From positions 1,674,001-1,738,000 of the forward strand of contig QJPP01007235.1 in assembly GCA_003996215.1 (NCBI GenBank): a stretch of 64,000 bases of DNA, in the 5' to 3' direction. A program made the translations under genes and the position numbers. Position 1 is the first letter of the stretch; every line of letters starts with the position of its first letter. The notes beneath the pieces were generated by a model. That model did not search any database and had not been told where the DNA came from. It saw nothing but the letters and a program-made list of their open reading frames with translations. The DNA is from Jaltomata sinuosa (taxonomy: Eukaryota > Streptophyta > Magnoliopsida > Solanales > Solanaceae). Shown one piece after another: positions 12,085 to 23,949 of the stretch.

Positions 12085-12262
12085 TTTTTTTTTGGTTTTT
12101 CGGTGTCCGATATCTGCGTTGAAATTTGATTAAATTTGGATTCGCGTCGAAAAGTCTCATATTCGGGGGTAAAGCAACCTCATACCCAGGGGGACTCAAA
12201 CCTGAAACATCTGATACTTAAGAATGATGGAGTACTTACCGCTCCATCATAATTCTCGTCGG
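12085..12262 (-). mobile_element. tRNA-derived SINE, minus strand
   Basis: Plus-strand words TTCGGTGTCCGATATCTGCG, GATTCGCGTCG, CAAACCTGAAACATCTGA and TAAGAATGATGG match, in order, the units of the tandem array at 22655-23250. Read in reverse, the last part is the tRNA-like head and the first part the SINE body. No coding role; an 86-codon frame across it is incidental. Confidence 0.6.
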
Positions 12263-14600
12263 TAATAATGTATTAAATTTGGGTACTAGATGATGAGCTA
12301 GTATATTTTTTATATATGGGGGAAAACCAAGGTTTGGATATGTAGGTAATGGAGGTTGAATGTTGCCATCACCAAGTCACACTCAATTGTATAGCCTATT
12401 GTCTCTCAAAGTAACACTACATTTCAACGTCACCCTTTATAAGTTTCCTCCTTTCCTTCATTTGGCTCTCACCTTTAATTCTATCAACTTTTTTTAAAAT
12501 AATAAGATAATCGAAATTTACTGATGTGACTAATATGGGTTCACGTCAAGTAGGTTTGTCAAGGAAGTAGAGCTCCACATGTTTGGAAAAATTATATTTT
12601 GTAATACTCGAATATGAGATATCTGATTAAGGTGAAGCAGATCTAGGATGGCGCGCACTACTAAAGAAAGTAATAAGTGAGAATTGGTCTTTATTCGTCT
12701 AGGTAAATAATTCAACATTCAATCAAGTGTACGATTTAATCTTGTTAAGGTATGAGATCATGAATTTAGGTGTACCATAATTAATTAGGACAGTAAATCA
12801 GCCCCGAGACGAAGGGATTCCAACCATCTCGCAAAGTTGTTTGCAATCAACTCCATCCACTCTCATTATCGCAATTATTGTTGGATATTATATTGATGAT
12901 GACAACAAATTGCCATAAAAGAACCCTGCCCTAATTAAGTATATGTTATGGTTGTAATTCTAAGTTAATTTCATGTCTAGTTTTTCAAATAAACCATAAA
13001 CACATGAAAACTCATCTCTATCTTTCAGCCATCTGCAACAACAACAAAAAAAGAGTAGAAAACAAAACTGATGATATAAGTAATAATTATGCCAAAGATA
13101 ATATGCAGAATCAGTATAATTAATTAGTACAAATATAACAGGTTAATTAACTCTAATAATCAGGAAAAAAAATCCATAAATGTGCATTACATTAAGACCC
13201 CATTTTATGTGGATTTGCTAGTTGAGGCTAAGTACAATGTTAGTTTTTACACGAGAGATTTCTTTGACTCCTAACTAATTACAACTAAAAACAAAGGATA
13301 ATTAGTATAATTAAGATGTATTTGACTACTAATGAATGGTACATCCAATTTAGACCCTTTCTTATCTGTTACTATTACCTAAGATAATCATCAAGGATCA
13401 AATAGATTCATAAAGATTAGGCTTTGATTTTGTTTATAATTGGGATTTGATTTATTGATTATGAGCCAAAAAAAATCCAATTAATATGGATATTAGGAAG
13501 GAAAATCAGTTGGAGTTGCACATGTAAATAGTGACGTGGACGTGGATTTGTGATGTGTGATTGGGATTCACATCTTGGTGGGGTCCACTAATATTGAGCT
13601 CTCAATATCTCAGGGGAGGACTAAGATGCAACTTCCATCAGGTTAATGACACGTGGCAATATTCTAGAGGTGGCCCCCTTTACTAGAAATCTCCCTGTTT
13701 TTTTTTTTTTGGGAGGGGGGTGGGGGGTTTGGGGGGTGTTTAATTTATTTTATTTTATCCCCGGATTTGTGATTTTATGGAAGATTATTCTTACCTTATG
13801 TTATTATATTTCCTTAACATTTCTTCCCTTTGGAACAAACATTAATTTTTAATTATCAATGAAATTAAAAATATATTATTGGCATGTATAGGCTAAAGTT
13901 GTTGTTTTTCTTTATTATTTTTTTTGAGAATAATATTTCTATCTCACATAATTAGAGGTAAAGTCCGAGTACACTTCATCCTCTATAGATCTTATTTGTG
14001 AAATTTCGATGAATACGTCGTTGTATTGATTCTTGTGAGCATGTGACTCAATATGAAACAAATACAACAAAATTATAAACTTAAATAAAATTCAGGATAT
14101 AATACAATAATGATAAATATGAAAGAAATCCATTACCCAAAATTTATTCATCTTTACTTCAATTAATTGACTTTTTAAATCTATTTCGTTTGTCTTGTTA
14201 TATATATATATATATAAAGGACAATAAATTTGGATGATTAAATAAAATAAATTAAAACAATACATGTTCTTTTTTTCTTTAAGAAAAAGCGGCATAGGAA
14301 GTGTCACAATAGATTCAAATTGGTCCATCTTCACCCTCGATCCATTTCGTGCTTCCACCTTTTTTAAGTTTATTTTTTACTAATAATTTGCTAAATATAG
14401 TCTTTAAAAATTTAATAAGAATTACAAAATGGGGAGTTCTCGCTGGCCTTCAAGAAGTCTGTGATCAATGAGAGTGGCGCGGAGTTGCCTTGCAATTCAT
14501 AATGTTAGTATAGTTTATGTGCTCCAAACCGAAAGAATTGTGCATCATCGAAATGATGAAATATATTGTCAGTTGCATTCGTCGCCTCTTGACTAGGAAT
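12263..14600. other. Intergenic DNA, no gene seen
   Basis: AT-rich. A T-run followed by a G-run (13697-13735) is a homopolymer boundary. 13530-13640 has perfect short palindromes (ATTGAGCTCTCAAT). 13965-14045 has words of the minus-strand CCCACAAGTGGGG-type dispersed repeat (GTACACTTCATCC, CTTATTTGTGAAAT). No gene is supported. Confidence 0.4.
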
Positions 14601-14607
14601 TGAGTGG

Positions 14608-14695
14608 TTTGTATCGTCCTTACTTACAGGGAGGCTAATTTGTTAACTAATGATTTAGCCAAATTAGTCTTTAATCAAAAGTCTCGTTTTGAATA
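14608..14695 (+). pseudogene. Fragment resembling the end of an RNase H domain
   Basis: The plus frame reads VLTYREANLLTNDLAKLV, which fits the C-terminal signature of plant RNase H-like domains (REANxxADxLAKL) found at the end of LINE polyproteins and their domesticated relatives. The usual alanine after the second hydrophobic pair is replaced (TND in place of ADA/ADx). A stop follows about eight codons later and no upstream catalytic part is visible in frame. Probably the 3' stump of a LINE or RNase H pseudogene; the assignment rests on about 18 residues. Confidence 0.4.
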
Positions 14696-14911
14696 ATATT
14701 CACACATACCTTTTAGTATTTTATGGTGTGCCGTAAAAAATGTTGTTGTGGTCTCATTCCAGTTTGGGACTAGTTACTTGATGTTTTAGTGCTCTATAAG
14801 CAAAAAACTTTTAGATTCTACTACTAGATCAATTATACTTTTAAAATTAGGAGCAAAAAAATGATGTATGATGTATATTTATATTCCACATTGAAAATAT
14901 CGTTGATAAAA

Positions 14912-15628
14912 GAGAAAATGCATCAAGACCCCCCTAAAATTGGTCGACATTTGGAAGTAGACACCTAAACTTTACGGGGGTCCTATTATCCTACTCAACT
15001 AACTATACCGTTCTAAATATTCCATTTTGACCCATTTTCTCACCAGCTTTTGTTTCAAAAGGGGCGTGTGTGTCTCACCCCTTAATTAAATATTAATAAT
15101 AATTTTAATTATCCAAACCGTGTAAAAAAGTCGGGTTTTACCCGACCGACCCGCCCTCTTTTGTCTTCCCCCTCTTCTAGATATTTCCATTTTTTCTAAA
15201 CTGATCAAATTCCAAAAAGTAAAAAGCTAAGAAAATAGTAGGGGTTGTCATCGTCTTTGTCTGAGATTGTGGTGTCGAAAACTAAGAAACTGCATAGTAA
15301 ACAAAGTAGTGAAGAGGAAAGAATTTTTTTTGGAGAAGCTTCAACGGCTATAATGGAGATTGGGGGCGTTTGAGAAGATGGGTTTCTCTTTATAAAGAAA
15401 CAATTTAAATTAACAATGCCACGTGGCTTTATTTAATTGGTTTGTGGCAGCAAATTCAATCACTCACGCGCTCTTGCCACGTGAGAACACTGCTGGTGAG
15501 AAAATGAGTTAAAATGGGGTATTTAGAACGGTATAGTTAGTTGAGTGGGTTAATAGGACCCTCATAAAGTTTAGGTGTCTAATTCCAAATGTCGATCAAC
15601 TTTAGCGGGGGTCTTGATGCATTTTCTC
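14912..15628. mobile_element. Mutator-like element with long TIRs (717 bp)
   Basis: The first about 137 bases, starting GAGAAAATGCATCAAGACCC, return inverted at the right end (GGGTCTTGATGCATTTTCTC) with few mismatches; both arms reach CATTTTCTCACCAGC. The element is flanked by a perfect 9-bp target duplication TTGATAAAA (14903-14911 and 15629-15637), the hallmark of Mutator superfamily insertion. The core of about 440 bases has no transposase but is less AT-rich than the surroundings (ACCCGACCGACCCGCCC; GAAGAGGAAAGAATT) and could be a captured host fragment. A relative with the same GAGAAAA terminus is at 51348-52441. Confidence 0.88.
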
Positions 15629-15929
15629 TTGATAAAATAAGCCAAGGTACGTGTCAGTAGGAGAAAGAAAGTAGATAAGGCAATCGCAGTAGATTAAATA
15701 TGCAACTTGAAAAAGGAGGATATATGGCAGCATGTTCCCATGGTGCAATTGAAGAAATTATTTTGGAATTGTTGAAAAAATGCAAAGAGAAGACAAATAT
15801 AGATGATGATGATGATACAGTTGGTTGCACCTTCTACTACAGAAACACCCAAAAAAAGCCCAAATTAAAGGACTACTAACACAACCCTCATCTGTCAAAA
15901 TCCAACACCCCCACCAACAATATTGTACC

Positions 15930-16690
15930 CTTATCCTTAATGAGAGTTGTTGAGTTATAATTTTAGATATGAAATCACCTTTATTAAATATCGTTTTATC
16001 TCCAATATGTTACTTTTCGCCACTTATCATGATTGAGTTGGACCCTAATTAAGTAGTGAACACCGAATGTAAAACAAGAAAAAAAATTCAAATTCATAGC
16101 AATAAAGTTGTAGTGGAAATGTAAGTACTACTTCATCTTTAACAGAAAAGGTTTCGGATTCAAGCCTAGAGTACGTAGCCATTTTCAGTAATGAGCGTTT
16201 TATCCCCAAATTGAAACTTTTCGACAGTATTTTAAATTTAACCAGATCCTAATACAAATAATAAATGCTGGATGGGATGAAAAAAGTCCATATCCCCTCT
16301 CTCTCTCTCTCCACCAACTTGTATTAGTATGATAAAGTATTCATTTATTCTTAATCAAAATATTTGAGTGAGTTCTAGTTCTGAGTATGAATTTACCTTT
16401 GTTAGAAAGCGCTTTAAGTTCAAATTTTGTCGTATTTCAATATAAGTACCTAACACTGAATTAAAACAAACTAAAAAAAAATAATCTGAATTCCCACCAA
16501 TAACGTTTTAGTGAGATAATCAGTATTCTTTCATTTTTAATTAGAAGTTTTGAATTCAAACCTAGAGTACGTAGCCATTTTTAGTACGGATCGTTTTACC
16601 TCCAATTTGAACCTTCCCGTTAATATTTCAGATTAAGTCGGACCATAATACAAATACTGAATGTCGGGTGAATAAAACAAAACAAAAAGT
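15930..16690 (+). mobile_element. Cluster of four degenerate SINE copies
   Basis: Four head-to-tail copies of the SINE family also seen at 22655-23250 (reverse) and 32995-33250. Their 3' ends near 16065-16080, 16255-16265, 16445-16465 and 16650-16670 each read like AACACCGAATG or ACTGAAT before an A-rich tail. The second and fourth share CAAGCCTAGAGTACGTAGCCATTTT almost exactly (16165 and 16560), so at least these two arose by duplication. All are truncated or diverged in the head. Non-coding. Confidence 0.6.
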
Positions 16691-17161
16691 ACCAAATCCC
16701 CACTCTCTTACTCTCCACATAAGGCAAGAAAAGCTTTAATTAAGGCAAAGAAAATAGAGAGGAATGGAAAGCAAGAAAATCAGAGTATCATTTTCTTAGT
16801 GAAATTTTGTCTGAGGAATTGTCCCTCTCTTAGGTCTGGCCTTGTCTTGAAAGCATTGGCCACTCTTTTGCAGAGCCCCCTTCTGCTACTAATGTTTTTT
16901 GTTTGTTTGTTTGTTTAATATTAAGGGCAGGGGGAACATTTTCTGAGTACAAAAATCATCATTATCTTATCTGTCCTTTTTTTTTATATTCACTGCTTAT
17001 ATAAATACACACATACATACATGGACCACTATTTTAATTTGCTTTTTCCACTATCTGCATCAGACCCTTTGTCTTTTAACTACTTTTCTCAACTATCCTT
17101 CCATCATATCACCCTCTTTCTTTCCTCAGTCAAACATCTCCACTTCTTTTTTGGCATAAAT

Positions 17162-17417
17162 ACATAAACGTGTTTTTCAATTCGGCTTCCGATGGTATTT
17201 ATGTCTTCTAATTTTGAGAGGTGTACAAGTAGATACTTAAATTTGTATAAAGTTTAACAAGAAGATACACACGTTCTACGTGACGTCTCGCGTGAATTAC
17301 CACGTTGCGTGTCTTCTTATTAAACTTTATAGTACAAGTTTAAGTATCGACTTATGCACACCCAGAGTTGAAGGACATAAATACCAATCGAGACCAAGTT
17401 AAATGGCACGTTTATGC
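17162..17417. repeat. Fold-back MITE with about 115-bp arms
   Basis: CATAAACGTG at the left end is answered by CACGTTTATG at the right. Inward, GGTATTTATGTC, AAGTAGATACTTAAATTTGT and AAAGTTTAACAAGAAGATAC pair with their complements on the right. The centre is ACGTGACGTCTCGCGTGA. No coding potential and no convincing target duplication. Related fragment at 8160. Confidence 0.7.
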
Positions 17418-17829
17418 ATTATGCCTTTTTTTTTATAACTCTTTTAAGTACGAAAAGTATTACAAATTACTCAAGAAAAGAACTCAATGCGGTCAGAAAA
17501 TTAACTCCTTTTTCAAAAAGAGCCACGACCCTTTTTGTAAAGTGGCTGTTTAATTGTCAATCTATATGACTAAAAGATTTAAATTTTTTGTGTTTAATTG
17601 CTATCTTCTGAATATTATGGCATTTAGGAAAAGGAATATAACGGTAATAGGCAATTCAGTTGAGTTAATTATGATAATTACCAAAACTGAAATGAAAACC
17701 TAACAGAAGAAAAAGTTTTGTATACTTATTAATGTCAATAGATAATATGGAAGTGATGCTGACTCAGTCAGTGACCCATTTATCGATTTTGGAATATATT
17801 TCTTATGAAAATAGTTACGCCTACGTATT

Positions 17830-18095
17830 TTCTTATGTTCAATGTGTAAACAAAAAAAAAAAAAAATTAAAAAATATTTGTATATAATCTAAACAAATAT
17901 TATGGGAGATGAGGTATGGGGATAAAGATGATGTATGTTGAAAGGCTGGGAGGACCCAATCAATGTTAAATGCCAGTGAAATTTTTCCTTATTTTAAAAG
18001 AACTTGTTTTTTTAAAGAAATATTTTTAATTTTTTTTGATAATATGAGAAAATTGAAAATATTTTCTTTCTTACCGAACACACCCATTACATTAG
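17830..18095. mobile_element. MITE of the G-rich-core family, degenerate
   Basis: The right end TACCGAACACACCC and the core words GGAGATGAGGTATGGGGATA and AAAGAACTTGTTTTTTTAAA correspond to the element at 55865-56259. The left end (about 17830) is decayed. Confidence 0.45.
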
Positions 18096-18662
18096 GATAT
18101 CTACGTGATTAGACCTTTAGTTATATAGGTGCATATATAAGTTATATAGGTGCATATATACTTTTGTACTTTTTGTTTGGTGTATTGGATAAGAATAATT
18201 ATAATTTCGAGTTATAATTTGAGATTAACATTATTTTATATTTAATTTGCAGTGTTAAGCTATTAGTTTGGTAAAACTAGCTATAGTGATCAAGTTCATA
18301 GTAAGAGCATGTTTGGATTTGCTTAAAAAAATAGTTTTTAAGCAATGTGATTAAAAGCTGAAAATAAGTGCTTATAAATAAGTAGATAAGTGTTTGGGTA
18401 AAATGTGGTGAAATTGAAAAAAAAGTTATTAATGTGTTTGGTAAACTAGTGTTGTTAAGCATTTTTTTGTTGTAGGAAAAAGGGAAAGATGGAGAAGCGG
18501 GATGAGAAAGAGAGAAAAGAGAGTATTTCCATACATTTTAGGCTGAAAATGGAGGGTAGTGTTGGAATTAGGAAAAATTATAAGGGATAAAAAGATAAAT
18601 GTATTGGTCAAACTTAAAAAGAATTTTAAACTGAAAGCAAAAGCTGGGAGGTCCATTTACTA

Positions 18663-19042
18663 CTCCCTCCGTCCCATATTAACTGAATTGTTGAGATAAT
18701 GCACACCCCTTAAGAAAACTCTTCTAGGACATACTTTGAACATTACTTTCCATTACTACCCTTTTCATTATTCTCACACTATTCTCAAAAGTAGAGTTAG
18801 TCATTACTCAACATTGCTTGGAATTTAATTATAATAATTACACTTAATAAAGCAATCTGTAAAATAGTGTGTCTTGGAAATTTCACCTCTATAGAAATGT
18901 GAAATTTCAATGTAAAATCATAATTATGACTTTGTAAAGAGTGTAAGTACGTAAAAATGTAACATACTCTTTCTTTAAAAGAAGGGCAAAAATGAACAAC
19001 AAAAAATGCCTCAACTATTCAGGTAATATGGAACGAAAGGAG
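18663..19042. mobile_element. Stowaway MITE (380 bp)
   Basis: CTCCCTCCGTCCCATATTAA at the left pairs with TAATATGGAACGAAAGGAG at the right, and both are bounded by TA (18661-18662; 19043-19044), the Tc1/mariner target. The subterminal words ACTGAATTGTTGAG and CTCAACTATTCAGGT are also inverted. Non-coding. Confidence 0.8.
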
Positions 19043-20349
19043 TAGTAGTTATATTGAATTTAAAATTATCCTTTAGTACCTACAAAAGACCCATTTGTAA
19101 TGTTATTTTCTAAGGAATTTCAATATGTTATGAAATAAGCTTTAATGTCTAGTTCTATTCCATCATTTTTGTGTGTCATATGATATTATTAAGAGCTCGC
19201 CTTATATTCCAAAGTACACCTCTTTCATGCCTTCTTTTGAATAATTTCAAGAATCTCAAAGGATGATGCAATGTTATAGATGTGTATGCCAAGAGTTGGT
19301 TAGAACTTGAGAAACTTGTTAATGAATTTGCTCTTATCTATTACCCCCTCTGTCTCAATTTATCTTTAAATTTTTTCTTTTATCGTTAATGAAATAATTT
19401 AGAGCTACACAAATATCTAAGGTTTATTTTAGAGAAATGAAAACACGCGCAAATTTGTGTTCAATTGAAACATGTTTTAGTTCGAGTGTCTATGTATTAA
19501 GAATTTCTTTTTTTTAATAAAAAATAATATTGGTAAATGGGGATAAGATTGGTAATTAGTCAACAGTCCCACTATTTGATCTTGGGTCCCCTTAGTTCTA
19601 TTCTTCTACATTGAGCTTCACGTCAATCGAACAACTTTATGTAAGAAATTGACTGGAGCTGAGTTGGAGTTAATCTTTTAGTTTAGTTTCACGAGGATTA
19701 AGATTAGTTTAAGTGGTAGCTAAATTATTAGTGACACAAAGTTGATTTACCTTTTCCCTGAAAATAATGCTATAATAGTAAATACTAAACTACTAATGGT
19801 TGTGCTGTTAGATTAGAATTATAATTTAAAGAATTGACTAAAGTTAAATAAAGTTGAATTTTTTTTCTCTGCAGTTATGTAGTACCGTTTTGGGACGTGG
19901 CTCATGAGAGTTCAGTGGGCAGGATTCCTGCCCCAAAATAAGAATACAATTCCCACAAAATGTGTGCTCAATTTGCAATGAAAAAAACAGCAGCTCGGTG
20001 CGTGACTTGGTCACATTAGGCAATTTGCAATGAAAAAGAAAAGGCAGCTGTCTACATGAGAGGTTGCAATTTAACAAAAGGTAGAAGCTTTTTTTTCAGA
20101 ATAGGAACTGTTTTTTTTCTTTTTGTACATGGCTAATTTCAAGATTCTACCATCATGAAGGACAAGTTAAATTCTACAAAGACTTAAATACCAAGATTTA
20201 CTTAGAAAGAAAAAAACCCATAAAATTGGTTTGGGTCAACCTAAGCAAGGATGATCACTATGATGATGAACATCTTAATAATTATCTCTAGCACTAAAAT
20301 GATCCTCTCAAAAGAAACTTGTGCTAGCTAATTTAAGCCACTTAAAACT
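19043..20349. other. Intergenic DNA 3' of the GH3 gene
   Basis: 19340-19500 contains a half Stowaway-like end (CCCCCTCTGTCTCAATTTAT). 19910-19935 has a short inverted repeat (GGGCAGGATTCCTGCCC). CAATTTGCAATGAAAAA is repeated at 19970 and 20021 together with GCAGCT, a small local duplication. The GH3 polyadenylation site should lie between about 20100 and 20345, but no single signal stands out. No gene seen. Confidence 0.45.
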
Positions 20350-22462
20350 TTAGTTCATATTGTTCCATTGCTTGTGGCCAGGTACCCATTTTGGGCATTT
20401 GGGGCTGAAGTAACTTGACACCACTCTTGAATTCAAAAGTTCAACAATGGGTGCAAATTTCACACACCTTGGTGTCTTGTACTGGTTTATTGAAGCACCT
20501 AAACTTATAGCATAGTCCATGAGCTTGTCAAAAGTACCAGTTTCCACAATCTTGATTTCCAATGGCCCGATGGACTTGTCAGACGCGCGACCCTGGCGGT
20601 ATACGCTGTTCAGAGACTCTTCAATAGTGAGGCAACAGTCTTCAAAGACTGATGGAGGAACTGGTGTTGAGCCATTCACATTCAGCTCCCAGAATAGGAC
20701 ATAGTGCCCTGGAATTGTAGTTGTTGTATCAGCATAGCTAGTGTATTCTGTTACATGTGCATCAAATGGCATCAGATGTGTCACTGCATTTTTCACCGCG
20801 TTTTGTAGCTCTACTTCATCTGTCTTGTCTGAATCAATGCTCAACACCACGTTTTTCCGGCAGATGAAGTTGAATTGTGGCGCGTTGTTCTTGAATCCAG
20901 CAACACGAAGCACATCCCCCACACGATACCTGTAAAGTCCTGAATAAGATCAAATAGAAAGTCCATCAGGAAACATGACTTGAATAAACATTCAAGAAAA
21001 CTCAACATTTCATTTTGAAATGAGAAAATTACCAGCATATGTTGTGACAATAAGCTCATACTCCTGGCCAATCTTGACATCAACTAAATCAACCAATTCT
21101 TGTTGTTCTTTCTCATTAAGTGATTTGGGCATGGAGATAGAATTGGTGACACCATTGTTTCTATGAACAGGCAAGAATTCAAAATACCCCATGGTTGGAA
21201 TAAGTGTGTAAGCAACTTCACTAGGCTTACTAAGGGGGTTCAAATTGACACCAAAGTAGCACTCTGAGGAAGCATACATGGTGCAAACAAGTGGAAGGCC
21301 ATTGCTATAGTACTCAAGAGTTGGTATATACTGTGACATGGTACCAGTAACAATGACATCAATGTATTTTGTATTAGGCCACAACCTAGTAATGATCCCT
21401 TGCCATGAATCTTTGCTGCATTCAGCCTTAACAAAATCAGCTAACTTTGGATCAGGTTTAAGGATTTTCATCACTGCCTCTCGAACCGAGGGGTCAGTAA
21501 TTTGGTTGTTAATGGTTCCGGCTCTGATATCATGACAAAGAAGAGGCCAGTGCTTCTCCAAGAATCGGATAGCACGGATAAAACCCGAGGCGAAAACAGC
21601 TCCCACACGAAGGACTTCTTTGTTTTGGCAAAGGCCACAAAGCATTTGGGAATACATACTTTGGTAAGAATCAGAGCAGAGAATGGTCTCATTTGGGCTT
21701 GTATAGTTTGTGTATGGATCAGGACGGCGATTCTTGAAATGGGGACTCTTGTAATAACTAGTTAACACAGGACGAGCTGGTAATCCACCCGGGGTTTTCG
21801 CCTCTGATTTAATGAACAAAAAATACATCCCCTTTCCCTTTTCAAGGTCTGACACAAATTGGCTCATCACAGGCATTAAAAGACTATAGAGCTGTGATCT
21901 CCTTGCAAGTTCTTCCTCTATAGTTGGCATCAGTTTTCTCTCCCCTCCAGACGTCCCCGAACTGCACATCCAAAACGATTAATATTTAGCTTCAACCAAC
22001 TAAATGATAATACGAAATACATGCAGTAACGACAAAAATCAAAGAAAAAAGGGTCAGTATGATTTTTGAATTTTTCCTACTTTGTCATAGTACAGATACA
22101 CATTTCACACGCAACAAAAAAAAGGGGGAAGAAACCGACCTTGTCAAGAACTCTGAGATGGGCTGAGAGCAGAGGATTTGGGATTTGTCACCATTGGCAA
22201 TACGAGTGATATCAGTTTGAATATCCTCGTAGGTGATAGCAGGCATGAGTTTCTTGAAAGTTTCTCTGTCAGTGTGACCATTAAGGCCATGGCGCTGCAA
22301 GTATTCAACATGGGCATTTTGAGTAAGGATTTCAGCAAGGACTCTTTTTTGAACCTCATCAGCATTTGTGGTCACTTCTTCAATAAACTGAAGAACTTTC
22401 TTGTTGTTTTCAGCAACAAAAACATGACCATTTTCAGCAGATGCTTTAGGTGCCTCAGGCAT
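20350..22462 (-). CDS. GH3: GH3 acyl-acid-amido synthetase (auxin-conjugating type)
   Basis: The coding sequence is complement of 20350-20939, 21033-21961 and 22140-22462. Introns of 93 and 178 bp have GT-AG ends, and the 1842 bases encode 613 residues, the usual GH3 length. Family enzymes adenylate indole-3-acetic acid with ATP and transfer it to an amino acid, lowering free auxin in the cytosol. The three nucleotide-binding motifs are intact: SSGTSGGERK at 108-117, YASSE at 337-341 and YRYRVGDV at 420-427. The protein begins MPEAPK and ends WVPGHKQW followed by four residues, like group II GH3.1/GH3.6 proteins. An in-frame ATG seven codons upstream (22483) exists, but MPEAPK matches the family start. 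Exon 1 ends inside codon 108 (AG|T). No frameshift or stop. Substrate preference cannot be read from sequence, but group II membership favours IAA over jasmonate. Confidence 0.95.
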
Positions 22463-22605
22463 GGTTCTTTTATAATTGAACAATATATGGTGTGGGTGTA
22501 ACTGTGTTGCACAAAGAAAAAGAGAAAGAGAGAGTTTGTTACAAAGGAGAAAGAAATGGAGTATGTGATTTTTTGGTGTGGGTGTAAGTCCATAGTAGAG
22601 GGGGC

Positions 22606-22613
22606 TTTATATA
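22606..22613 (-). promoter_or_regulatory. TATA box of the GH3 gene
   Basis: On the minus strand the sequence reads CTATATAAAGCC, about 145 bases before the chosen ATG, which allows a leader of roughly 110-120 nt. The leader is rich in CT on the gene strand (GA on the plus strand at 22516-22560), as common in plant 5' leaders. I saw no canonical auxin-response TGTCTC or TGTCGG word between the ATG and about 23.5 kb on either strand. Confidence 0.75.
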
Positions 22614-22654
22614 GAGGAGATGTTTGGATGAAGGTGGCTTGTGGCCTGTGGTCC

Positions 22655-23260
22655 AATTTCTGTATTGCTTTTTTTTCTTGGTTACCAATTCGGTGTTCGG
22701 TATCTGCGTTAGAATTCGACTAATTTGAGTTTACCTCGAAGTATGGCCTATTCATGGTAGCGTTCCCTATTAAGTTTTTTTCGATATTCAGAACTCGAAA
22801 CCAAAGGATTAAGGGAGAAACAACCTCGTCCGCTACGCCACTTTCTTTAATGGTAATTTCAATATTTCTTTTTTCCTTGGTTATCAATTCGGTGTTCGGT
22901 ATTCGCATAAGAATCCAACTAATTCGAATTGGCCCGCGATATGGTCCATTCACGGGAGTGTTCCCTATTAAAGATTTTTCGATATCCAGAACTCAAAACC
23001 AAATGATTAAGGGAGAAATGACCTCATCCACTACGACATTTTCTTTAATGGTAATTTCTGTATTGCTTTTTTCCTTGGTTACCAATTCAGTGTTCAGTGT
23101 CCATATTAGAATCCGACTAATTCGAACTGGCCCCGGAAATGGCCCATTCACGGTAGCGTTCCCTATTAAATATTTTTTGATATCCAAATCTCGATACCAA
23201 AAGATTAAAGGAGAAACAACCTAATCCACTACGCCACTTTCTTTAATGGTAATTTCTGTA
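22655..23260 (-). mobile_element. Three tandem SINE units next to the GH3 promoter
   Basis: Units start at 22655, 22855 and 23053 (200, 198 and 198 bp), each opening on the plus strand with AATTTCTGTATTGC or a variant, followed by TTGGTTACCAATTCGGTGTT. A fourth AATTTCTGTAT at 23251 closes the array. On the minus strand each unit starts with a tRNA-like head whose A-box is TGGCGTAGTGG (clearest at 23226-23236) and a degenerate B-box near GGTTTCGAGTTC. Copies differ at scattered sites, so the array is not new. The long open frame across it (156 codons, plus strand) follows the repeat period and is not a gene. Its proximal edge lies about 42 bases beyond the GH3 TATA box. Confidence 0.8.
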
Positions 23261-23945
23261 TGCTTAAAAGTGAGGAGAGAAACAAATACTCTACCAATAT
23301 CCAAATAGTTTTTTTCTTTTTTGGTGGCTTGGATTGGATTTTGGCCTTTTGGCTAATATATGTATAGGTTTTTATGTCAATTTGCCACTGGAAAGTTTTT
23401 TTGTTTTGGGTCTACTTCTGGAAAGTTGAAAACGTGCTTTTGTGAATAACAAAGACATACATCTTTTATCCAATAAATAAATAAATATATATTTCAAAAG
23501 TTTTTTTTTTTTATATTACTAATTTATTAAAAATAATTAACTTAAATAGCTGCCCCCTAAAAAAATAAATACTCATTATTATGCAATTACTGGATAGCCG
23601 CTGTAAATATTTCTGTACAAAGAAATAAATATTGTACCGAAATTTTCCTGCCCCCTTTATTTTTCTTTTCTTTTTAGTCTATTCACATGATATGTTCAAG
23701 ACTATAAGATTAAAAAAATATTTTAGCACATTATATATATCTTTAATTTATAATTACAAAATTCAAAAGTATTTTTTCTTTTTTGGTGGCTGGATAGGAT
23801 TTTGGGTTAATTGTTGATATATACATGGGTTTTTATGTCAATTTGCCTTTAGAAAGTTGAAAACATGCTTTTGTGACTAGCAAAGGCATACTACTTTCAT
23901 GTCTTTATATACGTCGTTGTGATTATAGCGACTTAGAGTACGTAT
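23261..23945. other. Intergenic DNA with an internal duplication
   Basis: TTTTTTCTTTTTTGGTGGCT...GATTTTGG...TTTTTATGTCAATTTGCC occurs at 23306-23390 and again, diverged, at 23772-23850, followed in both by GAAAGTTGAAAAC. This is a dispersed duplication of about 150 bases with period near 465. No gene. Confidence 0.5.
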
Positions 23946-23949
23946 TTAA

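Noticed and set aside
13646..13852. 68-codon frame with a Gly-Gly-Trp run
   Set aside because: The run comes from a T-to-G homopolymer boundary; no supporting motif.
17771..18000. Possible microRNA precursor
   Set aside because: No conserved plant microRNA word was found; the inverted structure belongs to a MITE family.
20519..22501. Plus-strand open frames of 60-107 codons across the GH3 region
   Set aside because: They are antisense shadows of the GH3 exons; only the minus strand has conserved motifs and consistent splice sites.
22754..23224. 156-codon plus-strand open frame upstream of GH3
   Set aside because: It spans the three tandem SINE units; its protein repeats with the DNA period and the same phrases appear in non-coding SINE copies elsewhere.
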